Assembly (NCBI RefSeq): GCF_016861655.1
Contig: NZ_BOLN01000001.1
Location: forward strand, 186,001-250,000
DNA: 64,000 bases
Direction: 5' to 3'
From: Levilactobacillus lanxiensis
GTDB taxonomy: Bacteria; Bacillota; Bacilli; Lactobacillales; Lactobacillaceae
Below, one piece after another: positions 8,817 through 18,194 of this stretch (position 1 is its first letter; the number at the start of each line of letters is the position of its first letter). Under the pieces are notes generated by a model, which searched no databases, was not told where the DNA came from, and was given only the letters and a program-made list of their open reading frames with translations. A program made the position numbers and the translations under genes.

Positions 8817-11800
8817 TCTTCTTTCCTCCTAACACCTCAGCAATTCCAGCCATCCAGGCCAATAACAACCCAAATACCCCTAAAACTGACAAACTCTCAC
8901 CAGAAATATTACCAGTCTGCGGAAGTACAGTCACATGTCTAACCTGCTTTGTTTTCGCCCCTGATTGCGTTTTAGCTACTTCACTTGACTGCTGACCTAG
9001 CCCATCTTTGGCGTCTGCCGTATACGGTAAGATTACTCGTCCATTACTATCATACTTATGGGCTGACAGGCTGTGTTCCATCAACCAATCTGTTTGTTTC
9101 CCAGCTGATAATCTTGCAAAATTAGTTGGAATTTCCGCCTTGGAGCGTAATTGGTAAACTGTTCTACCAGTTCGTTGGCCATCCTTATCGTAGTCCACAA
9201 CTTGAAATTCACCGTTCTTCATTCGGCTTAACGTTTGTGTGCCCATGACTTTTCCACTATTTGCCGAACTTGCTTCGGGCTCATCATCATACTCTTGCCC
9301 ACGATACTGTCCATACGTCAAAGTCTTCATGTTGGTAATCTGGTTACGTTTTACCACAGCTACCGTTGTGCTCTTCAAAGTACCCATCGTCGTGAGTTTT
9401 TGGACATACAACTTGCCATTGCCCCGCTTATCGGTTACCAGCAATTCACTGGTTAAAGCACCGTAGGCATTACTTTTAAACATCCAGTGAGCTGCTCCAG
9501 TTTTAATCTTCGCTGCCTTTGTTAGTTGAGAACCGGCTTTGCTATAAACAATTTTCCCTTTAGCATTACGAATAATAATTTTTATTTTTTGCGGATCGGT
9601 ACTGTCATAACTACTGGTATAGCCATTAGGCCACTTTTGAACGGCCTGCTGGAAACCGTACTCACTATTCAAGGAATAGGTACTGGTGCTCAGCCCTTTA
9701 ATGGCACTCTTAGTATCAACGTACTGACCCACGCGAGTTCCCTTGGCACTGATCACTGCTCTATCAGCCACCGGCAATCTTGCACTGTTCAAATGGGCAA
9801 TCGTGATCTCACCAGACTTCGAGACTGATACACGGATTTTTTCGCCAGTATTACTGGTGATTGTCACTGACTTGCCCTTAGTTACACTCGCTTGCTTGCG
9901 GAAAGTACTAACATCCACATCATCATCCAAAGTACCAACCAAATACCTACCACCTGACTGAATCAACACAGTTGTATTATCTTCATTAACATCCGGGTGA
10001 ATCTGCATAACACCAATAAGCTTATCAAGCCCATTAAAAACTGGAATTGTCTCTGAACCATCATATCCCTCATAGTCTTGATTCCAGGCCTGTTTGTAAT
10101 GCAACGTAATCGTTTGATTCTCCGAATAGGTCCCCGTAAGTAACGACTTCGCACCCGAATAGATTTCACTCCACTGCGGCACGTCTAAGACTGACAACTG
10201 GTAAGGATCGTTGTACAAGCCTTGAATCGTACGAGTAAGGCCTAATTCCTTATCCAAGTTGTTTTCGTAATTATCAATGTCATGAATTTTAATTGTGATG
10301 GTTTTGGCCTGGTAATGGAAAATAATTGCGGCATTGTTCTCCGCATAGGTTCCCGTCGCATTTTCGACAGACTTCAAGTCATAGCCGGTCAAATCACGCT
10401 TCAAATTGTTGGCGTCATAGCTAGTATCCAAGCGTCCCGTGAGGCTCGTTGCGGGTGAAATTTCTTTACCTCTTTGATCAACGTATTTGACCGGAATCGA
10501 GACCGTTAGTGGTGCATACTCATAAATCGCTGCCTGGCTTTCATCAGTAAAGGTTCCACTAGTCCGAATCTGACCAACTAATCGGTAATTATCCAGCGTC
10601 TGGGCACTCGTCGTATAGCTCGATCCATAGATGACTCGTTGCCGTTGGTCGGGAGCGACCGACGTGGTAGTTCCCTGAACGTAATAATGGGTCACCAAAT
10701 AATGTTTCTTATCAACCAATGTCGTCACTGAATTAGACGCCTTGGTATCGCCGTCAATCGTGGTTGCCATATTAAAGCTCAGTTGTTGCACGCTATCGGT
10801 TTGTGGCACGCTCATATTCAATTGAATCGTGTACCGGTGACCATAAAAATCGCCACTCTGTAAGTAATCTGCGTTAACGGTGGCTTTAAAGGTTTGCCCG
10901 GTACTCTCATTGGTAAAGTGCTGGGTGACGTCATTACCGACCTCATCCAACACCTTGAAGCCGGTCACACTAGTATTTTTAGGCAAGGTGCCCGTGAGTG
11001 CCACGTTGCCATAATAAAATTGCGCCCACTCATCTGGAATGACCTGATTGATGTTGTATGTATAAGTAGATTCGCCATCCTTAACAGTATCCCGTAAGAC
11101 AGTCGTTTCATCGCTGTCGCTGACGGTGATGGTTGGCGTAACCGTTGCCGTGGCTAACGGCTTTTGGGGAATGTAATTAACGCCCCACGCCGTCAACTTG
11201 GTTGGTACCGTGCCATCAGTCCCATCACTGTACCGGAACGTTAAGGAACTTTGATTGGTATAAGTAAAGGTCAACATTGAGTATTGCCCATCAGAAGGTG
11301 TATTCCCCGAATCTGGTGAGACGATGGTCACGTAGCCATCATTCTCCGTATACCGTAGCCAGTTATCATTTTGACCGCTCATTGGGTCATCGCCTTTGGG
11401 GATATAGAGGTTATCGATACCGGCCCATTGACTATCCGTAACGCTAACCGTTTGATTACCATCGATATCGGTCAAGGTCATTAAGCCCGTAACGTTCTCT
11501 GGATTGCCTGAATCACTACGGACAAACTCGTAGGTCACATCGCCCCAACCGGCACCCCGGAAGTTTGAGTAGATCATCGTGGTATAGGTCTCCACGTAAG
11601 CCGGATCCGTTTGATCCAAACGACCCCAGTCAGTATAGAGAATGTTCATGTCCATACTGTTGCCAGCGGCGTCAAACCCGATATTGGTGTATTTAAAGCC
11701 CACTTGACCCTTGGTCGCATTGACTAGGTCTGCGGCAATCGTATTCTTCTTAGTTACGGCCTTTTCAGTTCCAATCACTGAAACCGCTGTCGTTCCACTC

Positions 11801-12423
11801 CCGTTGAATTTAGGAATGAAGGCGTACTTGCCATCAAGTTTTTGGGTGCCATCGGGAACCACGGCCTTGGGATTGTCCGTAATGGGTGTGGCACTAGCAT
11901 AATCTGTTTGCGTAGTCGTATCATTAGCTGGTTTTGAGGTGTCAGTTGGTGTGTCTGTATCGGTCGGTGTATCCGTATCAGCCGGCGCTGGTGCATCAGC
12001 AGCCACTGGTGCCTCTCTGGCTAATTGCTTTTTGTCGGCTGGAACTGGCGCTTCGGATGTTGAATCATCTGCGTCTGTCTTGGAGTCCACGGTAACAGGC
12101 TTTTGCGGCTGAACAGCTGCGACTGGCTTCTCTGCTGATTGGGCAGGTGCTTTAGACACAACTGCTGTATCGACATTGGATTTGCCCAACGAGACCGTGG
12201 CTGGTTGCGTCGCGGGTGTTTCACCCACCGTTTGTGTATCGTCTACCTTAGGTGTAGATGCATTAACCGCGGCATCATCAGTCGTTGACGCTTTAGCTGG
12301 AACCAGGCCCAGACTAAGGCCTAAGAGAATCGTACCGGCCAGCAGACCGTAGTTTAGCGACTTTGTACATTTTTTTACCTGAACATTGTTTTTAGTGTCC
12401 ATGACTTTGTTTCCTGACTGCAT
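8809..12423 (-). CDS. LPXTG-anchored adhesin with MucBP-type repeats
   Basis: 1204 residues. There is an N-terminal signal peptide (to about residue 46), then an Ala/Pro/Thr/Asp-rich low-complexity stalk to about residue 180 with PTDTDTPTDT-like repeats. A folded ligand-binding-like region rich in aromatic residues follows, then several MucBP-like beta modules around 580-800 (HYLVTHYYVQGT and IPVKYVDQRG types), then a long unassigned region. The C-terminus carries LPQTG at 1167-1171, a hydrophobic helix and the positive tail GGKKND, so sortase A should attach it to peptidoglycan. The start has AGGGGGA 7 bases upstream; an ATG at 12402 is possible. It leads a three-gene operon. The likely role is adhesion to mucus or plant glycans. 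Confidence 0.93.
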   Translation of the reverse strand: MQSGNKVMDTKNNVQVKKCTKSLNYGLLAGTILLGLSLGLVPAKASTTDDAAVNASTPKVDDTQTVGETPATQPATVSLGKSNVDTAVVSKAPAQSAEKPVAAVQPQKPVTVDSKTDADDSTSEAPVPADKKQLAREAPVAADAPAPADTDTPTDTDTPTDTSKPANDTTTQTDYASATPITDNPKAVVPDGTQKLDGKYAFIPKFNGSGTTAVSVIGTEKAVTKKNTIAADLVNATKGQVGFKYTNIGFDAAGNSMDMNILYTDWGRLDQTDPAYVETYTTMIYSNFRGAGWGDVTYEFVRSDSGNPENVTGLMTLTDIDGNQTVSVTDSQWAGIDNLYIPKGDDPMSGQNDNWLRYTENDGYVTIVSPDSGNTPSDGQYSMLTFTYTNQSSLTFRYSDGTDGTVPTKLTAWGVNYIPQKPLATATVTPTITVSDSDETTVLRDTVKDGESTYTYNINQVIPDEWAQFYYGNVALTGTLPKNTSVTGFKVLDEVGNDVTQHFTNESTGQTFKATVNADYLQSGDFYGHRYTIQLNMSVPQTDSVQQLSFNMATTIDGDTKASNSVTTLVDKKHYLVTHYYVQGTTTSVAPDQRQRVIYGSSYTTSAQTLDNYRLVGQIRTSGTFTDESQAAIYEYAPLTVSIPVKYVDQRGKEISPATSLTGRLDTSYDANNLKRDLTGYDLKSVENATGTYAENNAAIIFHYQAKTITIKIHDIDNYENNLDKELGLTRTIQGLYNDPYQLSVLDVPQWSEIYSGAKSLLTGTYSENQTITLHYKQAWNQDYEGYDGSETIPVFNGLDKLIGVMQIHPDVNEDNTTVLIQSGGRYLVGTLDDDVDVSTFRKQASVTKGKSVTITSNTGEKIRVSVSKSGEITIAHLNSARLPVADRAVISAKGTRVGQYVDTKSAIKGLSTSTYSLNSEYGFQQAVQKWPNGYTSSYDSTDPQKIKIIIRNAKGKIVYSKAGSQLTKAAKIKTGAAHWMFKSNAYGALTSELLVTDKRGNGKLYVQKLTTMGTLKSTTVAVVKRNQITNMKTLTYGQYRGQEYDDEPEASSANSGKVMGTQTLSRMKNGEFQVVDYDKDGQRTGRTVYQLRSKAEIPTNFARLSAGKQTDWLMEHSLSAHKYDSNGRVILPYTADAKDGLGQQSSEVAKTQSGAKTKQVRHVTVLPQTGNISGESLSVLGVFGLLLAWMAGIAEVLGGKKND

Positions 12424-12969
12424 AAGTCAGTCCCCCTACTATTTGGTGAAGCCTATCTTTCTGATTTTTTAATTGATAAAATCCTTGAATGTTTACTTAA
12501 CTTAACTATGGAATCGATTCGCACAGGTGAAGAACTATGGTGTAAAGTCGTGATTGTTATGTAATTCACATATATATCCACATGAATCCCATGTATCGTT
12601 CAAATGCCATGACATCACACTTTTCACTCAACATTCATTATCAATTAAAAAGTTGAAAGATAAACTCGAACTGCTTCTTATAATGCGCCTCCCCTAAACT
12701 AAAAGCAAGCTTAAATGTCAAAAATGTTTTAAAAGACGACCATTTGCATGGCTAATCCATGACTAACTATGTAATTCACCGATACAATAACTGACGTTCT
12801 ATATTTAAATAATTTTGCGGATACACATTATCCATTCTGGCTAAAATCTGTGTTTCTCCGTCACCCCCTAAATTGTCTATTCCAAAATCCACAAACAAAT
12901 CAGCCACAATCCTATCCCCGAAAGGCTATAATTTAGATCGTAGCAATTATTCCGAAGGAGGAATCTTCC
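12424..12969. other. AT-rich divergent intergenic region between adhesin operon and YagU-like gene
   Basis: No gene or repeat of the A/B type is visible. A 12-mer TATGTAATTCAC occurs twice (about 12558 and 12769), both between the divergent genes, and could be an operator. A TATAAT box at 12927-12932 fits the downstream plus-strand gene. The adhesin promoter could not be placed with confidence. Confidence 0.5.
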
Positions 12970-13494
12970 ATGTCTCTTTTTAAACGTCATCCATTGAATC
13001 TCCGCGCAGCCGTCATCGCTGGTGGTGCGGCCGGGATTGTTTCCGGCTTAGTTAAGCTCGGCTGGGAAAACGTCCTGCCACCCCGCACCGAGGAACGCAA
13101 CGCCACCAACCCACCCCAGCGTTTGCTGGAACAATTTGGCATCCCTGCTAAGGTGACGCACGCCACCTACACCTACTCCGGCCAACAATTGCCGTGGGTC
13201 AGCTACGTGATTCATTTTGGCTTCTCGACCACGTTTGCCGTACTTTACCAAATCATCGGTGAGAAGATTCCGGCCGTGGAAAAGGACGCTGGCACCTGGT
13301 TTGGCCTCGCCATCTGGGTTGCCTTCCACCTCGGTATCATGCCAGCCATGGGTACCGTGCCCGCCGCTGAGGACCAGCCTACGGAAGAGCACGTGTCCGA
13401 ATCGCTGGGCCACATCGTGTGGATGGTCACGAATGATCTGGTGGGCGCGGAGGTCTACCGCCGTCTAACCCGCGAGAGCCAACGCCGTAACTAA
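12970..13494 (+). CDS. YagU family inner membrane protein (DUF1440)
   Basis: 174 residues with three hydrophobic segments (about 13-32, 76-97, 112-131) and an overall pattern typical of YagU/DUF1440 proteins, which in E. coli have been linked to acid resistance. The ribosome site GAAGGAGG is ideal before the ATG, with a TATAAT box about 40 bases upstream. It is transcribed alone and ends before a strong terminator at 13694. The molecular function is not known. Confidence 0.88.
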   Translation: MSLFKRHPLNLRAAVIAGGAAGIVSGLVKLGWENVLPPRTEERNATNPPQRLLEQFGIPAKVTHATYTYSGQQLPWVSYVIHFGFSTTFAVLYQIIGEKIPAVEKDAGTWFGLAIWVAFHLGIMPAMGTVPAAEDQPTEEHVSESLGHIVWMVTNDLVGAEVYRRLTRESQRRN

Positions 13495-13504
13495 ACGTCA
13501 GCTA

Positions 13505-13625
13505 TGCCGGGGATTCCGGCTGCGGCAGGTCAAGGATTTCGACGCTGGTGGGGCAGCCCTGAAGCCTGCGGGACGGTCTTCAGGGCACCAGGTCTCATCC
13601 TTGCCTGCCTCCGCCTCCATCCCCT
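13505..13625 (+). repeat. Divergent type A core (fragment)
   Basis: It lacks recognisable terminal repeats but keeps the nested core fold. GCAGG-CAAGGAT pairs with ATCCTTGCCTGC, enclosing the hairpin GCCCTGAAG / CTTCAGGGC, whose loop cctg...acggt also occurs at 61650. It lies directly after the YagU-like stop codon and before that gene's terminator. Confidence 0.55.
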
Positions 13626-13693
13626 ACACTGGCGTTTATTTACCGTGTGGTTTCTAGTTTCTATTACTAGTTATGTATTAAAACCGTCATACT

Positions 13694-13758
13694 GGTTCAG
13701 TTAGCACTTACCTATCCTTTGATTCCTGTGACCACTCCTGCTAACTGAACCTTTTTTT
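13694..13758 (+). terminator. Terminator of the YagU-like gene
   Basis: Perfect 13-bp stem GGTTCAGTTAGCA / TGCTAACTGAACC with a 32-base loop, followed by seven T residues. Confidence 0.8.
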
Positions 13759-13795
13759 GCCACAATCATTTACCAACAACCCACATTTCAACAAC

Positions 13796-13841
13796 AAAAA
13801 ACGGTGTGACCGAGAAATTTCTCAAGGTCACACCGTTTTTA
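13796..13841. terminator. Bidirectional terminator between YagU-like gene and MarR gene
   Basis: AAAAACGGTGTGACC / GGTCACACCGTTTTT hairpin with T-runs on both strands. It serves the minus-strand MarR gene and backs up the plus-strand one. Confidence 0.85.
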
Positions 13842-13900
13842 ATTTTACGCAGTCGAAAGGACGTGGAATGCCCACGTCTTTTCAACAGTTTACTTATTTA

Positions 13901-14431
13901 CTAGTGATTCGTGTGACTCCGGTTGGAGTTCCGGCGCTTGTCGTGCAGGCTGTCGAAACCGACAAAACCAGCAGCGACGGCCCGTTCGTTGGCTTGGTGA
14001 AGCACGCGAATGAAGCGTTCGGCTTCGTCCTTGCCACCGAAAAATTCTAACCAACGGTGGAACCGTTCGTCAGTGGCTTGGGAGAGGTTGCGTTGAACCC
14101 GGCTCCCGGCAGCCGTCAAGGTAATGTACTTCACCCGACGGTCGTTAGGATCAACCTTTTGCATCACGTAGTTTTCTTTCAACAAAACGTTGACCTGGCG
14201 AGCAATGGCACTCTTGGAGACGCCTTCTAATTTAGCGAGTTCAACCAACGTCTGGCCGTTCTTGCTTCGGGCGACATTGTCCATGACCATGAACGCTTCG
14301 AAGGTGAGGTTATACTTCTGCGTAGGGATGGAGACAAAGTCACCAATATATTTGAAAATGTGCATGTAAAGATCGTCAAATTCTTTTTTCAGTTCAGCTT
14401 CGGTTACAGCCTCATTAGTCGATTCTGTCAT
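13901..14431 (-). CDS. MarR family transcriptional regulator
   Basis: 176 residues with the winged-helix MarR fold: dimerisation helix first, then a recognition region (LAKLEGVSKSAIARQVNVLL) and the wing DPNDRRVKYITLT. The start is put at the ATG at 14431, with AAGGAG 13 bases upstream, which is longer than usual; an upstream extension to 14539 would be unlike the family. An unusual C-terminal tail of about 20 residues contains NSNRS. It is divergent from the small gene at 14675, with repeated ATGAAATTAA boxes between them that may be its operators. Confidence 0.9.
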   Translation of the reverse strand: MTESTNEAVTEAELKKEFDDLYMHIFKYIGDFVSIPTQKYNLTFEAFMVMDNVARSKNGQTLVELAKLEGVSKSAIARQVNVLLKENYVMQKVDPNDRRVKYITLTAAGSRVQRNLSQATDERFHRWLEFFGGKDEAERFIRVLHQANERAVAAGFVGFDSLHDKRRNSNRSHTNH

Positions 14432-14582
14432 TATCAGTCCATTACTCCTTCTAGTCCAGCGCCAGGCGCTGTCATTTATGTCCTTTGATTGCGCACAGCT
14501 ACGGGTCTTAATTCTAGCTGATGAAATTCCGCCCGTCACCGGTCAGCTTTTCCCAAATGGACAACCCTCCGTACATTTTACC

Positions 14583-14667
14583 ATGAAATTAAGTTATCCA
14601 GTAATATTTAAAAATCGGGTTTCAAAAAGCGAACGGATGTTCTATAATGAAATTAATCTTATTTCAT
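14583..14667. promoter_or_regulatory. Divergent promoter region with repeated ATGAAATTAA boxes
   Basis: ATGAAATTAAGTTAT at 14583 and ATGAAATTAATCTTAT at 14647. The second forms an inverted repeat ATGAAAT-7-ATTTCAT that touches a TATAAT box (14643-14648) with a weak TTTCAA at 14620. Placement between marR and the divergent gene suggests MarR binding. Confidence 0.5.
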
Positions 14668-14677
14668 CAAGGACGTG

Positions 14678-14929
14678 ATGATTATCATGCAACGTGTTAG
14701 CCAGCCAATTAAGCACCTACTCCAACTAGCCTATCAAAACAATCAAGTGACCACGCTAATATTCAATAACGTTACGTATACGGGAACCGTCGACTACGTT
14801 TCAGCTTCCACCGTTTACCTCGGTTTAGCTGCGGGCCATTCGCGGGAAATTCCCTTGACCGGAATCAGCCAAGTGCGATTACACCAATTACAATCTTGGT
14901 GGCATCTCTACGAGGGCTCTCGTCAGTAA
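14678..14929 (+). CDS. Small conserved-type protein, LSm-like fold possible
   Basis: 83 residues from the ATG at 14678 (a GTG at 14675 and an ATG at 14687 are alternatives; AAGGA at 14669 fits the first two best). The middle part alternates hydrophobic and polar residues as in a small beta barrel (LIFNNVTYTGTVDYVSAST), reminiscent of Sm-like domains. This is pattern resemblance only. It is divergent from marR with a recognisable -10 box, so it may be the target of that regulator. Function unknown. Confidence 0.65.
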   Translation: MIIMQRVSQPIKHLLQLAYQNNQVTTLIFNNVTYTGTVDYVSASTVYLGLAAGHSREIPLTGISQVRLHQLQSWWHLYEGSRQ

Positions 14930-15204
14930 CTTCTTCTAGTATCGCCTCTCCCCAGCAAAAAATAAACCCCTTTTTGCTAAATTGTTGGCTTTTTCTTTAC
15001 AATTTAAAGAAAACGCTGTCTTCATTTAATCCGTCTGGCTTTTTCGGCAATCCGCAAATTCCGAAAAAACCCCTTTTAAGTTAGTCCTAGTCTACCTAGA
15101 TTATAAACCCTCACGGCCTAAAAGAATGACCACAGTTTAAGTGAACTGGTAACAATTAGAAAGTTACATAGATTGATTAATTGAGTGGCCTAAACCAATT
15201 GCCC

Positions 15205-15253
15205 TAAAAAATCCGTGCACAGTCAATTAGATTGACTATCCACGGATTTTTTT
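15205..15253 (-). terminator. Terminator of the PadR-DUF4097 operon
   Basis: ATCCGTG-ACAGTCAAT / ATTGACTATCCACGGAT hairpin flanked by A and T runs. It lies 9 bases from the stop codon. From 14930 to here nothing else is visible except AT-rich DNA. Confidence 0.85.
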
Positions 15254-15261
15254 AAGGCATT

Positions 15262-16734
15262 CTAACTTAACCGAATACTACCAGAGCTGGCCTGAATGGT
15301 CACGCGGTGTTCGGCGTTCTCCCCCACAGTCCCAATCTTGTGGTGGTGGTCATCGAGGCTTAATTTCGCCTCTTCTGGCACCTTCACGCTGGCGCTCCAG
15401 TTCTTCGCGTCAAATTGATAGTCCGTCAGTAACGGCATCTGCAAGGTGGCACTGCCGCTACCACTCTCAACGGACACGTCGCTGGTCAACCCCGTCAGTT
15501 GCAAATTCACGCTGCCGTTGCCGGTACTGAAGATGCCCCCACCGTTTACGTTCCGACCGCGAATGGCGCCGTTGGCCGTAGCCGCGTGCACTTGCCCGGT
15601 GACGCCATCCAGCTTGATGGCGCCATTGTGACTCCGCAGGTCGGCGTTCCCGACATGGTCGGAGAGCCGGACCGCGCCGTTGCTGGATTCAATCCGCACG
15701 TCCCCGGCACCCTCACGCACCGTGACGCTCCCGTTCTTGCTAAATAAATCGGTGGCGGCCGTCACCTGATCGAGCCGCACGGAACCGTTGGTCGAGTGCA
15801 TTTTCAACTGCTTCAAGTGGTCGTCGAACGCCCGCACACTGCCGTTCGTGGCGTGCGCATCGACGGCTAAGTCGGCCCGCAAGTCGCTGATTTCCAAGCT
15901 ACCGTTCCCGGCGTGAACCGTGACCTTACCCGCTAAGCTAGTCGGCAGGAAGATTTCAGTCCGGGCGTGAAGCGGCCACAGCCGCGGCCGGTCGCCCTGC
16001 TTGATGGCCAACAGCTTACCGTGCCGGGCTGCTCGCAGGTAGTAGCGGCTGTTGTCGCGGCTCATGTACTCGTTGACCACAATTTTGTCGGCGCTGGCCG
16101 GCCCTAATTTGATGGCGGCATCGCGGTAGTTAATGTCGAGTTCATTGATGTCATCGATGGCAAATGATTGCGTGTTGACTAACCGCAGAGATTCCACATA
16201 GGTCCGCCGGGGCCGCTCGCCGTTAATTTTCACGTCGTCACCGTTCACGTCAACCAGGCCATCGGCCACCGTGACGTGGTCGCCATCGACCTGAACCAAT
16301 TTGCCAAAATCAACCTTGTCGTTGTCCCCGTCGACCAGCACGTGGTCGCCCCAGGTCACCTTATCGCCGTGAATCTGGAGCTTACCAATTTGGACGCGGG
16401 ATTCGTCACCGGTGTTGTCGATGTGAATGGTCTCATCATCGTTGTCTTGATCAGAACCGGATGCGGTCGTGTCGTCACGTTCCGTGGTGTCGGCATTTTC
16501 AGTGGTGCTGTCATCGCCAGCCACTTCCTTGAGCAGCGTGTCGATGTCGCCCAGTTGATCCATAGCCTCGTCGATGGCGCTGGTGGTGTCCTGGCCCTGA
16601 TTGACTTTGTCCGTCACCGCTTCAGTCAGGTCGCCGACCAATTCCTCTTTCAACTCAGTCAGTGCGCGTGATGGTTGGTATTGGCTGAATAGTTGGTCCA
16701 GCCGGGTGCGAATTTCCATTGTGATATCGTCCAT
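15262..16734 (-). CDS. HAAS-domain plus DUF4097 beta-repeat protein
   Basis: 490 residues. Residues 1-70 are helical and acidic, matching the HAAS (DUF1700-like) domain that accompanies PadR regulators. Residues 80-115 are an Asp/Thr-rich linker. The C-terminal half is a right-handed beta-repeat array in which ..NGSV/NGAI.. recurs about every 18-20 residues, typical of DUF4097/LiaG-like proteins of envelope stress operons. No signal peptide or membrane helix is seen, so how it associates with the envelope is unclear. The ATG is 2 bases past the PadR stop, with GAGGAGG inside the PadR frame: translational coupling. Confidence 0.88.
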   Translation of the reverse strand: MDDITMEIRTRLDQLFSQYQPSRALTELKEELVGDLTEAVTDKVNQGQDTTSAIDEAMDQLGDIDTLLKEVAGDDSTTENADTTERDDTTASGSDQDNDDETIHIDNTGDESRVQIGKLQIHGDKVTWGDHVLVDGDNDKVDFGKLVQVDGDHVTVADGLVDVNGDDVKINGERPRRTYVESLRLVNTQSFAIDDINELDINYRDAAIKLGPASADKIVVNEYMSRDNSRYYLRAARHGKLLAIKQGDRPRLWPLHARTEIFLPTSLAGKVTVHAGNGSLEISDLRADLAVDAHATNGSVRAFDDHLKQLKMHSTNGSVRLDQVTAATDLFSKNGSVTVREGAGDVRIESSNGAVRLSDHVGNADLRSHNGAIKLDGVTGQVHAATANGAIRGRNVNGGGIFSTGNGSVNLQLTGLTSDVSVESGSGSATLQMPLLTDYQFDAKNWSASVKVPEEAKLSLDDHHHKIGTVGENAEHRVTIQASSGSIRLS

Positions 16735-16736
16735 GC

Positions 16737-17090
16737 TTAGTCTTCCTCCTCAGTAATCTTGCCCGTGATCAGATCATCAATAATTGGCTTGGCCACGCGC
16801 CAGGCCGCCGTGTTCGCCTGCAATAATTCCGTGCCGACTGCCGTGATGTGATAGTACTTGCGTCGCGACCCCTGCGACTCATCGCCCCAGTAATCCGTCA
16901 ACGCGCCGTTCTTTTTTAACCGTCGAAAGACCGTGTACAGCGTGGCTTCGTTCAACTCGTAATGACCATCACTCAGCGCCTTCACCTGCTTAGCCACCTG
17001 ATAGCCGTAACTATCCCCCTGTTGCAGGATGTTTAAAATAATCGTATCCGTATGGCCCCGGATTAAATCTTTGGAAATAACCTCAGCCAT
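16737..17090 (-). CDS. PadR family transcriptional regulator
   Basis: 117 residues. The winged-helix N-terminus (GHTDTIILNILQQGDSYGYQ) and the wing with ..GSRRKYYHIT.. are characteristic of PadR-like regulators. It is first in a two-gene operon with the HAAS/DUF4097 protein. Upstream, an 8-mer ACTACTGT repeats with a 15-base period (17120 and 17135) and could be an autoregulatory operator. The signal sensed is unknown; such pairs often respond to cell-wall stress. Confidence 0.9.
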   Translation of the reverse strand: MAEVISKDLIRGHTDTIILNILQQGDSYGYQVAKQVKALSDGHYELNEATLYTVFRRLKKNGALTDYWGDESQGSRRKYYHITAVGTELLQANTAAWRVAKPIIDDLITGKITEEED

Positions 17091-17119
17091 GCTGCCACTT
17101 CCTTTTCTGTTTTGATGAG

Positions 17120-17149
17120 ACTACTGTATCACGTACTACTGTGTGTGTC
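17120..17149. promoter_or_regulatory. Direct repeat, candidate PadR operator
   Basis: Two ACTACTGT boxes 15 bases apart, 30-52 bases before the padR start codon. Confidence 0.35.
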
Positions 17150-17169
17150 AAAGTAATTTATCTGAAATA

Positions 17170-17405
17170 GTAAAATTGGTTTAGTGCAGGTTGTGTGGGA
17201 GTGGCCGCCTGCGGCTTCCAGGACTGCGCCTGCTGTGGGGTCGGTTCCCGCCAAAGTTCAGGCTCCCACCTCAACTTTTAGCCTTGAAACCCACAAGTCT
17301 AAAAGGTTGCCCCAGGCTGTAAGCCGGCTGAGAAACGCCGACTAACACCCTCGACACAGCTGGCTCCGTCCTGGCTTCCTCCGGCTCAGGTTGTGCGTTG
17401 AATTT
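17170..17405 (+). repeat. Type A repeat, divergent copy A3
   Basis: The terminal arms have decayed, but the core remains. CCAGGAC pairs with GTCCTGG, and AACTTTTAG pairs with CTAAAAGGTT, where other copies have CTTTGAG / CTCAAAG. The same CTGCTGTGGGGTCGG block is present. It stands head-to-tail with A4. Confidence 0.75.
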
Positions 17406-17452
17406 TACGATTTCAGCTAATTCGCTTTAGGTTTGGGGTTGGAGCTTAGTTT

Positions 17453-17740
17453 CGCCTCCGGGAGGGTGAAAATGAAGCGGAACGCGGTGATATTCGTTCC
17501 CGGCGGCGGGCTCAAAGTGCCCTGCTGTGGGGCCGGTTCCAGCCTGAGAATCGGGCTTCCACCTTGCCTTGAAACCTCGCTGAAATTCGCGAGTTTCCAA
17601 GGTCATCCCATGCTCTAAGTAGAGAAGTTCACTCTACTAAGACCATCGACACAGCTGGTCGCTTTGGCCCACCTCTGGTCACTGACATCCCCTAGCACGG
17701 CTCATTTTTACTATTCCTGCGGCTAACACTGGTTTAACCC
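17453..17740 (+). repeat. Type A repeat, copy A4
   Basis: Full copy with left end CGCCTCCGGGAGGGTGAAAA and right end CTCATTTTTACTA...CACTGGTTTAACCC. The hairpins differ from other copies but still pair: CCTTGAAAC / GTTTCCAAGG and AGTAGAG / CTCTACT. Confidence 0.9.
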
Positions 17741-17775
17741 ACACCAAATCCATAGCCACCTTCCCACTCCACGAC

Positions 17776-17806
17776 AAAAAACGCTCAGCAAGTTTCTACT
17801 GAGCGT
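17776..17806 (-). terminator. Probable terminator of the cdd transcript
   Basis: ACGCTCAG / CTGAGCGT hairpin with six T residues on the minus strand. The only minus-strand gene upstream is cdd, so repeat A5 would lie in the cdd 3' UTR. Between here and A5 nothing else is seen. Confidence 0.6.
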
Positions 17807-17982
17807 CACATTCTAAGTATTCAAAAATTTAACTAGCCTAACAAACCTAACAATCTGCGGTCGCTCATTAGACGCAAGTGATCACGCCCTCAACACCAAC
17901 AATGAATGGTGTCGTCCCTAGTCGTAGGAAAATTGAAAAGGACAAAACCAAGCTCCTTGAATCAATCGTAAATGGCCACATA

Positions 17983-18178
17983 CGTGTTAGCGACCAGAGG
18001 CGGGTCAAGGTTCCCGGCTGTGTCGATGCTCTAAGCTGAGGTTTCTCACTCAGCTTAGAGCATGGGACAACCTTTGAGACCGCACTTCAGGCTCAAAGGT
18101 GAGGTGGAAGCCCGCCCTTCGGCTGGAACCGGCCCCATAGCAGGGCACCTTGAACCCGACGCCGGGAGCGAACTTCGG
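17983..18178 (-). repeat. Type A repeat, copy A5
   Basis: Core-only copy, reversed. CGGGTCAAGG pairs with CCTTGAACCCG and AGCTGAG with CTCAGCT. Its left end is 17-22 bases past the cdd stop codon, and the border sequence next to it (GGTTAGTTC) carries that stop. Confidence 0.85.
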
Positions 18179-18194
18179 ATGGACCAATTTATGG

